Shown: positions 6,466 through 12,654 of the stretch, piece by piece | How the letters are laid out: each line of letters starts with the position of its first letter | How positions within the stretch are numbered: the first letter of the stretch is position 1 | Assembly (NCBI GenBank): GCA_944321005.1 | Contig: CALUJT010000021.1 | Coordinates: 1-15,482, forward strand | DNA length: 15,482 nt | Direction: 5' to 3' | Source: an uncultured Atopobiaceae bacterium | Lineage (GTDB): Bacteria; Actinomycetota; Coriobacteriia; Coriobacteriales; Atopobiaceae | The notes under the pieces: generated by a model | What the model was told of the DNA's origin: nothing | The model's database searches: none | The model's input: only the letters and a program-made list of their open reading frames with translations | Position numbers and translations under genes: made by a program

Positions 6466-7395
6466 ATGAACATCAGACAGCTCGTGTTTTTCTGCCGTGC
6501 GGCGAGCGCTGGGAACTTCTCCGCAGCCGCAAAGGAGGAGGGCGTCACCGTTCAGGCCGTCTCGAAGTCGATTCACGAGCTCGAGGAGGAGGTCGGCGGG
6601 CGCCTCTTTGTCCGCGAGGGACGAGGGATGCGCCTCACCCAGCTCGGGAGCATGCTCCTCGAGCCGGCACTCAAGACCGTCGAGAGCTTCGATTCCCTCG
6701 AGCAGACGGTGGCGTCGTGGCAGAGCGCTTCCTCCAGAGAGGACCTCAGGCTCGCGCTCGTCACCCCTCCGTTCTCGAAGCACGAGTTCATCTGCGGCAT
6801 CATCGCGCGCCTCATCACGCACTCGCTTGGGGTGGAGACCCACCTCTCCGTCTCGGTCGGAAAGAGCGCGCTGACGGGCCTTCGCGCCGGGGCCCTCGAC
6901 GCCCTGTTCACGATTGGCGAGTTTGACGCCCCGGGCTGCACCTGCGTCCAGATTGGGATGGTCATGCCCGGGGTGTTCATGGGCAGGCACCACCCGCTGC
7001 GCGGCAAGCGCCCCCTGACCTTTGCCGACCTCGAGCCCTACCCCGTGCTCTGGTCGGAGGAGATCGACGGCTTCAACGAGACGATTCTCAACAGCTGCCT
7101 GAAGCGCGGGCTCGCCTCCCCCCTCGAGAGCATCGGCACCAACGAGGAGGTGGTCGACTTCCTCGAGAACCGCAACGGCTACATCATGGGCGTCAACCTC
7201 AGGGCGCTGAGCATCGTGCCCTTCGCCATGATGCACGAGGTCGACCCGGAGCGCGCGCCCTCGATACCCGTCTGCCTCGTGATGCTCGACGCGCCGCAGA
7301 GGCCTGAGGTGGAGCGCCTCAACAGGTTTGCCCGAAGCGAGTTCTCCTTCATGAAGCGCCTCTTCAGCTCCGACAAGACGGTAGCCGGCAGCTAG
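6466..7395 (+). CDS. LysR-family transcriptional regulator
   Basis: The 309-residue product has the LysR N-terminal winged helix-turn-helix (MNIRQLVFFCRAASAGNFSA, then AAKEEGVTVQAVSKSIHELE, residues 1-40; GGRLFVREGRGMRLTQLG follows). It then has a linker helix and a periplasmic-binding-protein-like effector domain from about residue 88 to the end. Length and layout are normal for the family. I chose ATG at 6466 because it gives the canonical LysR start and GGAGTGGGG lies just upstream; a GTG at 6439 would add nine atypical residues. The regulator is divergent from the PF06541-lipase operon across a 207-base gap, and LysR proteins often control the divergent neighbour. That gap is the most likely place for its binding site, but I see no clear T-N11-A dyad. 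The effector is unknown. Confidence 0.9.
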   Translation: MNIRQLVFFCRAASAGNFSAAAKEEGVTVQAVSKSIHELEEEVGGRLFVREGRGMRLTQLGSMLLEPALKTVESFDSLEQTVASWQSASSREDLRLALVTPPFSKHEFICGIIARLITHSLGVETHLSVSVGKSALTGLRAGALDALFTIGEFDAPGCTCVQIGMVMPGVFMGRHHPLRGKRPLTFADLEPYPVLWSEEIDGFNETILNSCLKRGLASPLESIGTNEEVVDFLENRNGYIMGVNLRALSIVPFAMMHEVDPERAPSIPVCLVMLDAPQRPEVERLNRFARSEFSFMKRLFSSDKTVAGS

Positions 7396-7450
7396 CGCAC
7401 CGGGCATGCGCCGCCTCCGAAACGGCAGTTGACGCCACGTTGCGCGCAGA

Positions 7451-7514
7451 CGTGCGGAAGTGACAGGCACTTTTGCACGGTCCAGCGTGCAAAAGTGCCT
7501 GTCACTTCCGCACG
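7451..7514. repeat. Perfect 28-bp inverted repeat (REP/RAYT-style)
   Basis: Arms 7451-7478 and 7487-7514 are perfect reverse complements around an 8-base spacer (GGTCCAGC). Each arm contains AAGTGACAGGCACTTTT, itself a quasi-palindrome centred on ACAGG. It lies 56 bases after the LysR stop and may end that transcript, but no T tract follows. The same core design occurs at 10653-10689. Confidence 0.85.
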
Positions 7515-7544
7515 CTTCCGCACGCTTCCGCACGCTTCCGCACG
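7505..7544 (+). repeat. Tandem array of four CTTCCGCACG decamers
   Basis: Four exact head-to-tail copies of CTTCCGCACG start at 7505, 7515, 7525 and 7535. The first copy is the outer end of the right arm of the adjoining inverted repeat, so the array looks like slippage or expansion of that terminus. The left arm end has only one copy. Confidence 0.9.
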
Positions 7545-7583
7545 TGATGTCCGCGGACGTCAGCCGGGTCAGCGAAATCGGGT

Positions 7584-7589
7584 TATAGT
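7584..7589 (+). promoter_or_regulatory. Probable -10 element of the short-chain dehydrogenase gene
   Basis: TATAGT is one mismatch from TATAAT and lies 57 bases before the ATG, in the context TTATAGTGGCAAG that resembles GTAGAGTGGCGAG upstream of the zincin gene. A convincing -35 is not visible at 16-18 bases. Confidence 0.4.
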
Positions 7590-7646
7590 GGCAAGCGAGG
7601 TGTCCCCGCGCACGCCACGGGACCTGGCCCATAGGAGGCGCAAGCC

Positions 7647-8399
7647 ATGACCAACATCGCCATCGTCACCGGGGCGTCCTCCGGGCTCGGGCGCGAGATC
7701 GTCCGCCAGCTCGAGGGAGGAGCCTTCGGGAGGCTCGACCAGATCTGGACCGTCTCCCGCCGCGCCGAGAAGACCAGCCGACTCGTGCGCCCCTTCGCGC
7801 TCGACCTCACGGACGCCGACTCGTTCGACGTCCTGGGGGACGCGCTCTCCCGGACGCCCGACGCGCGCGTGGCGCTGCTCGTGAACAACGCAGGCTTCGG
7901 CACGTTCGGCGACTTCGCGGACATGCCCGCGCGCGACAACGCGGACATGGTGCGCCTCCTCATGCTCGCCCCCGTTGAGCTCACGTACCGCGCGCTGCCG
8001 CACATGGCGGCAGGGTCGCGCGTCCTCAACGTGGCCAGCGTTGCCGCCTTCATGCCTCAGCCGGGGCTCGCCACCTACTCGGCGGCGAAGCGCTTCGTGC
8101 TGGACTTCTCGCGCGCGCTCGACGCGGAGCTCGGGGACGTGGACATCCACGTGACCGCGCTCTGCCCCAAGTTCATGCGCACGGGCTTTCTTGACCATGC
8201 GGGCGCGGGCGACGTCGCCGCCCGGATGTCGCGCCTCACGGGCTTCGAGGACGTGGCGCGCGTCGCCGAGCGGGGCCTGGCCGCCGCGCGCGCGGGCAGG
8301 TCGCTCTGCATCCCCTCTCCGGACATGCGGGTGCTCTACGCAGCCACGAAGCTGCTTCCGTACCCGCTCGCCCTTGCCGTGGAGCGCGCCCTCCCGTGA
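7647..8399 (+). CDS. Short-chain dehydrogenase/reductase (classical SDR)
   Basis: The 250-residue product is a single Rossmann-fold SDR. I see the cofactor motif TGASSGLG at 8-15, the structural NNAG at 80-83, the catalytic Ser131 in NVASVAAF, and YSAAK with Tyr144 and Lys148. Asp53 in LDLTDADSF fits the adenine-ring contact. These residues support NAD(P)-dependent oxidation or reduction of an alcohol or carbonyl. The segment after the active site reads CPKFMRTGF instead of the common PGxxxT, and the tail is hydrophobic (LLPYPLALAVERALP). That recalls DltE-like SDRs, but the substrate is unknown. AGGAGG sits 8 bases before the ATG. The Gfo/Idh/MocA gene follows after 79 bases, a gap that contains an imperfect dyad (about 8408-8443), so cotranscription is possible but uncertain. 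Confidence 0.92.
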   Translation: MTNIAIVTGASSGLGREIVRQLEGGAFGRLDQIWTVSRRAEKTSRLVRPFALDLTDADSFDVLGDALSRTPDARVALLVNNAGFGTFGDFADMPARDNADMVRLLMLAPVELTYRALPHMAAGSRVLNVASVAAFMPQPGLATYSAAKRFVLDFSRALDAELGDVDIHVTALCPKFMRTGFLDHAGAGDVAARMSRLTGFEDVARVAERGLAAARAGRSLCIPSPDMRVLYAATKLLPYPLALAVERALP

Positions 8400-8478
8400 C
8401 GCCTTCCGTTCTGACAGAGCGCTCTGGCGCCCCCGTCAGGAACGCCCCCTTCGTGCAGCCACCGAGGATAGGATCAGG

Positions 8479-9492
8479 ATGACAGAGAAGATCGTCCGCT
8501 GGGGAATCGTCGGAGCCGGCAGGATAGCACATCGCTTCGCGCGCAGCCTCGCGCACGAGCGCCACTCGGAGCTCGTGGCGATCAGCTGCCGCTCCGCGGA
8601 GCGAGCCCACGCGTTTGCGGAGGAGCACGGCGTACCCTCCGCCGGCGCCCTTTCCGACAAGGCCCTCGGCGGCGTTGCCGGGTCCGCGCACGCCGCCCTT
8701 CTCGCCCGAGCGGACGTGGACGCGATCTACCTCGCGCTTCCCCACGGCATGCACCGCGCGTGGGCGGAGGCGGCCCTGCGGGCAGGCAAGGCCGTGCTCT
8801 GCGAGAAGCCCGCGTGCGCGAGCGCGACGGAGGCGAGCGAGGTCATCTCCGTTGCCCGCGAGACCGGCTCCCTCTTCATGGAGGCCATGAAGACGCGCTT
8901 CACCCCGCTCTATCGCCGCGTGCGCCAGCTCGTTGCGGCGGGTGCCATAGGCGAGCTGCTGCGCGTCGAGGCCCTGCTGGAGAACGACATGGGGGACCGC
9001 ATCGCCCGGGGCGGGGACTACATGTCGGACCCCGTCGCCGGGGGCATCCTCCTGGACTCGGGCATCTACTGCGCCTCCTGGATCGACGACTACCTCGCCG
9101 GTCCGCTCGAGGTCACCTCCGCGAGCGCGCGCTGGGACCACGGGGTCGACTGCTTCGTCGACGCCGAGCTCTCGCTGGGCCAGAGGACGGCGCGGCTCGC
9201 CACCGCGGCCGACGTCGCCGGGCCCCGGACCGTGCGGCTCATCGGCACGGCCGGCAACATCGTGGTCGAGGACATGCACCGCCCGCAGCGGGCCGTTCTT
9301 CTCGCCGGCGGAGGGGGACCCCGCGACATTGACCTCCCCTATCCCGTGGACGACTTCTACGACGAGGTCGAGCACTTCACGGGCCTCCTGCTCGCGGGGC
9401 GCACGGAGTCCGACGTCATGCCCCTCGCCGCCACGCTGCGCTGCGCAGAGCTGCTCGACGCGGTGAGAGACGCCCTGACGACCCTCAACTAA
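8479..9492 (+). CDS. Gfo/Idh/MocA-family oxidoreductase
   Basis: The 337-residue product starts with a dinucleotide-binding Rossmann fold (WGIVGAGRIAHRFA, Gly12 and Gly14). It has the family motif CEKPACA at 108-114, with Glu109-Lys110-Pro111, and continues into the C-terminal alpha/beta domain with LLDSGIYCASWI (Asp193, Gly195, Tyr197). Such enzymes oxidise or reduce sugars, inositols or related trans-dihydrodiols with NAD(P)H. The MEAMKTRFTPLYRRV segment at 134-148 places it near the glucose-fructose oxidoreductase or dimeric dihydrodiol dehydrogenase branch. The exact substrate is unknown. The segment between residues 52 and 82 is about ten residues longer than usual. ATG 8479 is preceded by AGGATAGGATCAGG and gives the usual start; the upstream open frame to 8191 overlaps the SDR gene and was discarded. 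Confidence 0.92.
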   Translation: MTEKIVRWGIVGAGRIAHRFARSLAHERHSELVAISCRSAERAHAFAEEHGVPSAGALSDKALGGVAGSAHAALLARADVDAIYLALPHGMHRAWAEAALRAGKAVLCEKPACASATEASEVISVARETGSLFMEAMKTRFTPLYRRVRQLVAAGAIGELLRVEALLENDMGDRIARGGDYMSDPVAGGILLDSGIYCASWIDDYLAGPLEVTSASARWDHGVDCFVDAELSLGQRTARLATAADVAGPRTVRLIGTAGNIVVEDMHRPQRAVLLAGGGGPRDIDLPYPVDDFYDEVEHFTGLLLAGRTESDVMPLAATLRCAELLDAVRDALTTLN

Positions 9493-9588
9493 CGCTCCGC
9501 TCGATGCCTTCGGCGACCTTGGGCGACCCGCGAGAGGGTACCCTAGACGTGCAAACGCGCGCCACGCGCACGACCCGAAAGGAAGCAC

Positions 9589-9885
9589 ATGGACGTTCAG
9601 GACATCATCGCCCAGGTCTCCGCTGCCCTTGCCGACGCCCCCGAGAAGCTCCAGGGGCTCGTCTCCGACCCCAAGGGCACCATCGAGGAGCTCACAGGCC
9701 ACGACCTCGGCGACGTCGACCCCTCCGAGATCGTCGACGGCATCAAGAGCCACATCGCCGAGGGCGGCCTCGACCTCGGTGGCCTTGACCTCGGCAACCT
9801 TGCCGAGGGGCTTGGCGACGCGCTCGAGAACAGCCCGCTCGGCGGCATCGCCGACAGCCTGGGCGGCCTCTTCGGCAAGAAGTAG
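9589..9885 (+). CDS. Small acidic protein of unknown function, Gly/Leu/Asp-rich C-terminus
   Basis: I do not recognise this 98-residue protein with certainty. Residues 1-55 look like two or three short helices (DIIAQVSAALADAPEKLQGLV, then DPKGTIEELTG and DPSEIVDGIKSHI). The pattern recalls small conserved proteins of Firmicutes and Actinobacteria that pair a DP-x-x-T-(I/V) turn with a later GIK helix. Residues 58-95 are low-complexity, with GGLDLGGLDLGNLAEGLGDAL and then GGIADSLGGLFGKK. There is no signal peptide or membrane helix. AAAGGAAG precedes the ATG at a normal distance, base use matches its neighbours, and a strong terminator hairpin follows, so I regard it as a real, separately ended gene. 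It could be a soluble stress or storage-type protein, but nothing in the sequence decides this. Confidence 0.75.
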   Translation: MDVQDIIAQVSAALADAPEKLQGLVSDPKGTIEELTGHDLGDVDPSEIVDGIKSHIAEGGLDLGGLDLGNLAEGLGDALENSPLGGIADSLGGLFGKK

Positions 9886-9912
9886 GGCCGGCGCCAGCAA
9901 ACGCACGCGGAC

Positions 9913-9945
9913 AGGGGGACGAGGCTCGAGCGGCCTCGTCCCCCT
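9913..9945 (+). terminator. Strong hairpin after the small-protein gene
   Basis: Arms 9913-9925 (AGGGGGACGAGGC) and 9933-9945 are a perfect 13-bp stem with a 7-base loop, 27 bases after the stop codon. The tail TTGCGTTCT is only moderately T-rich. It fits an intrinsic terminator and lies just before the probable promoter of the next gene. Confidence 0.7.
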
Positions 9946-9952
9946 TGCGTTC

Positions 9953-9958
9953 TACAAT
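9953..9958 (+). promoter_or_regulatory. Probable -10 element of the MBL-fold hydrolase gene
   Basis: TACAAT, one mismatch from TATAAT, lies 31 bases before the ATG and immediately after the terminator hairpin. Any -35 would fall inside the hairpin's right arm, where no good hexamer is seen. Confidence 0.4.
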
Positions 9959-9989
9959 GGTTCCATCGGTCACGTCGTGAGGAGCAGCC

Positions 9990-10655
9990 ATGAGCACGAG
10001 CCTGGAGAACGTCCGCGTGTACACCCAGAGCGCCATTCGCATCGAGGGGCCGCGGGGCACCGTCGTCTACCTCGACCCCTTCTCCCTCACCGACGGCGAG
10101 GCGGCGCACGACGCGGACTACGTGCTGATCACCCACGCCCACTACGACCACCTCTCGCCCGAAGACTACGCGCGCGTGGCCGGCGAGAAGACCGTGCTCG
10201 TGGCGCCGGCGAGCATGGCGGCGGACGTCGCGGGGCTCGCGGCGGCGGAGACGCGCCTCATGTCCGCGGGCGAGAAGATCGAGCTCCCCGGGCTCGCCCT
10301 GGAGGCCGTGCCCGCCTACAACGTTGAGCCCGAGCGCCTGGGCATGCACCCGCAGGCCAACGGCTGGCTCGGCTACGTGCTCTCGCTCGACGGCGACCCC
10401 ACGCGCTACTACGTCTCCGGCGACACGGACCAGAACCCCGACAACGAGGCCGTGAGCTGCGACGTCGCCCTCGTGCCCATCGGCGGCACCTACACCTGCG
10501 ACGCGCGCCAGGCCGCCGCCTTCGTGAACGCGCTGCGCCCGCGCGCCGTGGTGCCCACCCACTACGGCAGCATCGTCGGCACCTACGACGACTTCGACGC
10601 CTTTGCCGCCAAGGTGGACCCCGCCATCACCGTCATCCGCAAGCTCGAGCACTGA
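9990..10655 (+). CDS. MBL-fold (metallo-beta-lactamase superfamily) metal-dependent hydrolase
   Basis: The 221-residue product carries the zinc motif HAHYDH at 49-54 (His49, His51, Asp53, His54). Later metal ligands are probably Asp145 in VSGDTD and His191 in VVPTHYGS. YNVEPERLGMHPQANGWLGYV at about 110-130 resembles the UPF0173-like group of small MBL-fold hydrolases, whose substrates are mostly unknown. Length is normal for the group and there is no signal peptide, so it should be cytoplasmic. GAGGAG lies 6 bases before the ATG. The stop codon TGA is the first part of a perfect 14-bp inverted repeat, which probably ends the transcript or is a mobile repeat inserted at the gene's end. Confidence 0.92.
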   Translation: MSTSLENVRVYTQSAIRIEGPRGTVVYLDPFSLTDGEAAHDADYVLITHAHYDHLSPEDYARVAGEKTVLVAPASMAADVAGLAAAETRLMSAGEKIELPGLALEAVPAYNVEPERLGMHPQANGWLGYVLSLDGDPTRYYVSGDTDQNPDNEAVSCDVALVPIGGTYTCDARQAAAFVNALRPRAVVPTHYGSIVGTYDDFDAFAAKVDPAITVIRKLEH

Positions 10656-10689
10656 TTCAAAAGGGGACAGACCCCTTTTGAATCATTTT
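10653..10689 (+). repeat. Perfect 14-bp inverted repeat with T tail, overlapping a stop codon
   Basis: Arms TGATTCAAAAGGGG (10653-10666) and 10672-10685 pair perfectly around the ACAGA loop and are followed by TTTT. The first three bases are the stop codon of the MBL-fold gene, and the repeat fills almost the whole gap to the next gene. The GGGGACAGACCCC core is a motif widely seen in bacterial REP-like elements mobilised by Y1-type (RAYT) transposases. It could also act as an intrinsic terminator. Confidence 0.85.
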
Positions 10690-10696
10690 GGACGCC

Positions 10697-11662
10697 ATGT
10701 ACGGGAAACTAGAGACAATCACGCTGCTTGACCAGGCCGGAATCGCCTACGAGCTCTACGAGCACGAGGCGGTCTTCACGGTGGAGCAGGCGCACGCCGC
10801 GGGCATACCCCATCGGGAGCTTGGTGCAAAGAACCTCTTCCTGCGGGACGACAAGCACCGCACGTACTACCTCGTCTGCCTGCCGGACGAGAAGGACGTC
10901 TCGCTGCGAGAGATCCAGGAGCGGCTGGGGTCGCGTCGCCTCTCGTTTGCGAGCGCCCAGGACCTGCACGACATGCTCGGCCTCGCGCCCGGCTCCGTCA
11001 CGCCTCTCGGGGCGCTCAACGACGCCGACCACCGTGTGGAGGTGGTTCTCGACCGGGAACTCGTCGACGCCGGACGCGTGACCGTGCACCCGTGCGACAA
11101 CACCGCCACCGTCCTTCTCGCCTCGGCGGACCTGGTCGCGCTGCTGCGCGCGCACGGAACCACCGTGCGCGTAACCGACCTGTCCCCCTTTGCCCGGCGA
11201 AGACTCGCCGACGAGGACCTTCCCGCACTCCTTGCCCTCTGCGAGAGCAACCCTACGTACTACGAGCTCTACGGCGAACCGCCAACGCTCGATAATCTGG
11301 CTCAAGCGCTCCGCGAGCTGCCGCCTGGATGCCGCGCCGAACAGAAGGCGTTTCTCGGCTTCTTTGCATGGGGGGAGCTCGTTGCCGTCATGGACATCAT
11401 CCGCGGCTACCCCGACGAACGAACCGCCTACGTTGGACTTCTCATGGTCGATGGTACGCGACATGAGTGCGGAATCGGCTCCCAAGTCGCGCGAGCCGAG
11501 CTCCGCCGGCTGCGGGCTGAGGGATTCTCGCGCGTGCGTCTGGCCTACATCCAGGGCAACGAGCCGGCGCGCCGATTCTGGGCCAAACTCGGTTTTGAGC
11601 CCACCGGAGTGCCCGTAAGCACGCCGCGCTACGTCACCGTCCCCCTGGAGCGAGCGCTCTAG
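10697..11662 (+). CDS. Fusion: prolyl-tRNA deacylase-like (YbaK/PrdX) domain plus GNAT N-acetyltransferase
   Basis: The 321-residue product joins two domains in one uninterrupted frame. Residues 1-157 match the YbaK/ProX editing fold of the PrdX-like branch: YEHEAVFTVEQA, the conserved Lys45 in GAKNLFLR, LSFASAQDLHDMLGLAPGSVTP and HPCDNTATV at 131-139. Such proteins hydrolyse mischarged Ala- or Cys-tRNA(Pro) in trans. Residues 160-321 are a GNAT domain, with the acetyl-CoA loop RHECGIGS at 255-262 and the later NEPARRFWAKLGF at 288-300. Its substrate is unknown. I chose ATG at 10697; TTG at 10688 would add three residues. Both have poor ribosome-binding sites because a palindromic repeat occupies the leader. 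Base use becomes slightly less GC-rich in the GNAT half. No frameshift is visible at the junction, so the fusion seems genuine. Confidence 0.85.
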   Translation: MYGKLETITLLDQAGIAYELYEHEAVFTVEQAHAAGIPHRELGAKNLFLRDDKHRTYYLVCLPDEKDVSLREIQERLGSRRLSFASAQDLHDMLGLAPGSVTPLGALNDADHRVEVVLDRELVDAGRVTVHPCDNTATVLLASADLVALLRAHGTTVRVTDLSPFARRRLADEDLPALLALCESNPTYYELYGEPPTLDNLAQALRELPPGCRAEQKAFLGFFAWGELVAVMDIIRGYPDERTAYVGLLMVDGTRHECGIGSQVARAELRRLRAEGFSRVRLAYIQGNEPARRFWAKLGFEPTGVPVSTPRYVTVPLERAL

Positions 11663-11681
11663 GACACGTTTAGGCCCGCCC

Positions 11682-11697
11682 CGCGCTGCGAAGCGCG
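11682..11697 (+). terminator. Small hairpin after the fusion gene
   Basis: CGCGCT and AGCGCG form a 6-bp stem around GCGA, 20 bases after the stop codon. No T tract follows, so the terminator call is weak. Confidence 0.3.
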
Positions 11698-11877
11698 ATC
11701 CATCCAATGAATCTCTTCTACCTGTTGTGTCCAAAATCGGACTTTTCTAGCCCATCATCCGCCCGTGCTCGGGACGCAGCAAATTCCACATGGTTCAGAG
11801 AAGAGCCCCTGAGCCACAATTGTGCACACACTGCGTGCACTTTCTTTACACATTGCGTCAAAAAACTCCAAGCCAAG

Positions 11878-11904
11878 GATTCGACGCACGGCGTGTGCCG
11901 AATC
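11878..11904. repeat. Imperfect 12-bp dyad sharing ATTCGGCACAC with a palindrome in the nuclease gene
   Basis: Arms GATTCGACGCAC (11878-11889) and GTGTGCCGAATC (11893-11904) match at 10 of 12 positions. The right arm's complement, GATTCGGCACAC, shares the 11 bases ATTCGGCACAC with the perfect palindrome at 14447-14475. Confidence 0.55.
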
Positions 11905-11907
11905 ATT

Positions 11908-11932
11908 ATTGTGAACGCGACGAGTTCACAAT
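11908..11932 (-). terminator. Hairpin just downstream of the DUF4160 pseudogene
   Basis: ATTGTGAAC (11908-11916) and GTTCACAAT (11924-11932) are perfect 9-bp arms around 7 bases, only 4 bases past the stop of the minus-strand gene pair. A terminator is the simplest reading, although the classical T run is missing. An operator-like dyad is the alternative. Confidence 0.4.
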
Positions 11933-11936
11933 CGCC

Positions 11937-12215
11937 CTATCTATAGAACGTGACGTCAGCCTCTCCAAAGACCTCGCGCCACCGATCGCAGATATAGCCA
12001 TGGTTGAACGTAATCAGCTTTGCAATGTCGCGAAGATCCTTCTCGGAGATCCCGCTTCCGTTGCTCGCCAGAATGCAGCCTCCATCTTTAGTGAGTTAAA
12101 ACTTAGTAGAGCCCTCACTTGGCCTTCTGATTGCAACATGGATGTAAACCGGCTCTCCATTCTCAGCAATCCAGAAGAACAAAACATATTGCCCAAACGT
12201 CAGTATTTTAGGCAT
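11937..12215 (-). pseudogene. DUF4160-like gene interrupted by one in-frame TAA
   Basis: Reading from ATG at 12215, the first 39 codons give MPKILTFGQYVLFFWIAENG, EPVYIHVAIRRPSEGSTKF, then TAA at 12098-12096. The same frame then continues for 52 codons without another stop (LTKDGGCILASNGSGISEKD onward, through LITFNHGYICDRWREVFGEAD) to TAG at 11939-11937. Together these make a full-length, roughly 92-residue DUF4160-type protein (family pattern: small N-terminal YxFFF strand, HVH-like motif, then KFWL and GGCILA segments, ending WREVFGE). The TAA replaces the Trp expected in KFWL; TGG to TAA needs two changes, so decay is likely rather than a read error. No frameshift is needed. The ATG overlaps the stop of the upstream gene in TGATG. 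DUF4160 genes commonly sit in toxin-antitoxin-like pairs of unproven function. Confidence 0.75.
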
Positions 12216-12535
12216 CAGGCAATCGCCCGCTCTGAGGCACGACGTTCTGCCAGCTCAAAGATTAGTGGTGCGTTGTTTCGAACAAAGGAGTCAAGTTCCA
12301 CCAGCTCCTCACCCGAAAAGCCAGTCACATCAAACCACCTATGCGCAGGCAACAGGCATCGTGCGGAATCGAATCCCATGTCAACAGGCCTCTCTACGGC
12401 AACCTCGAGCGTGCCATCCTCGCGAAGGTCGGAATAGGCAATCTGCGTCTCATCGGCAAGTTGTACGTAGCTCCACATCACTTGGGCCAGCCTCCTCGGT
12501 CTCCTTCCCATTAGTTTACCCATAACACTCACCAT
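12215..12535 (-). CDS. Uncharacterised partner of the DUF4160-like gene
   Basis: I do not recognise this protein as a named family. The credible part runs from MWSYVQLADETQIAYSDLRE to the end, with VAVERPVDMGFDSARCLLP, a Trp67-containing RWFDV segment, GFSGEELVELDSFVRNNAPLI and a charged C-terminal helix. It looks like a compact alpha/beta domain with no membrane segment. Its stop overlaps the ATG of the DUF4160-like gene (TGATG), so the two form an operon. This position is usually taken by DUF2442 in DUF4160 pairs, but the sequence does not resemble DUF2442. The start is unsure: the frame opens at ATG 12535, further ATGs lie at 12523, 12511 and 12478, and only the last (86 residues, GGAGG 12 bases upstream) begins the well-formed domain. 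Lower G+C than the surrounding genes suggests transfer. Confidence 0.6.
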   Translation of the reverse strand: MVSVMGKLMGRRPRRLAQVMWSYVQLADETQIAYSDLREDGTLEVAVERPVDMGFDSARCLLPAHRWFDVTGFSGEELVELDSFVRNNAPLIFELAERRASERAIA

Positions 12536-12654
12536 CCCCTTTCATCATGACTTAATGGAAGGAGTGGTTTGCCCCCATTCGATTGGGAATGCACATCAAC
12601 CCGCGGTAATGCGTCCAGCTCAATTCATATTCATTCCGCAGGAAGATGGACCGG

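Larger units (their letters stand above)
11663..11936. other. Gene-free, lower-GC gap with several dyads
   Basis: The gap lies between the ends of convergent genes and shows no credible reading frame. It holds GTCC-AAAATC-GGAC at 11729-11742 followed by TTTTCT, the 10-bp palindrome CACAATTGTG at 11815-11824, two GTGCAC copies (11822-11827 and 11835-11840), and two larger dyads listed separately. The composition differs from the GC-rich neighbours on the left and suggests acquired or decayed DNA. Confidence 0.6.

Noticed and set aside
7505..7544. Short regular array considered as CRISPR
   Set aside because: Units are 10 bp with no spacers and derive from the arm of an inverted repeat; no cas genes nearby.
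6424..7632. 402-residue minus-strand frame opposite LysR
   Set aside because: Spans the LysR gene in antisense and the palindrome at 7451-7514; the LysR frame has canonical domains.
8408..8443. Imperfect hairpin between the SDR and Gfo/Idh/MocA genes as a terminator
   Set aside because: The stem has a bulge, a long loop and no T tract; too weak to list as a feature.
8236..9906. 556-residue minus-strand frame opposite the oxidoreductase and small-protein genes
   Set aside because: Antisense to two convincing genes; no recognisable domain.
11707..11946. 79-residue plus-strand and 62-residue minus-strand frames in the gap
   Set aside because: No ribosome-binding site, Cys/His/Ser-rich chance translation across several dyads.
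12014..12196. 60-residue minus-strand frame
   Set aside because: It is the wrong frame over the DUF4160-like pseudogene, whose correct frame matches the family on both sides of the TAA.
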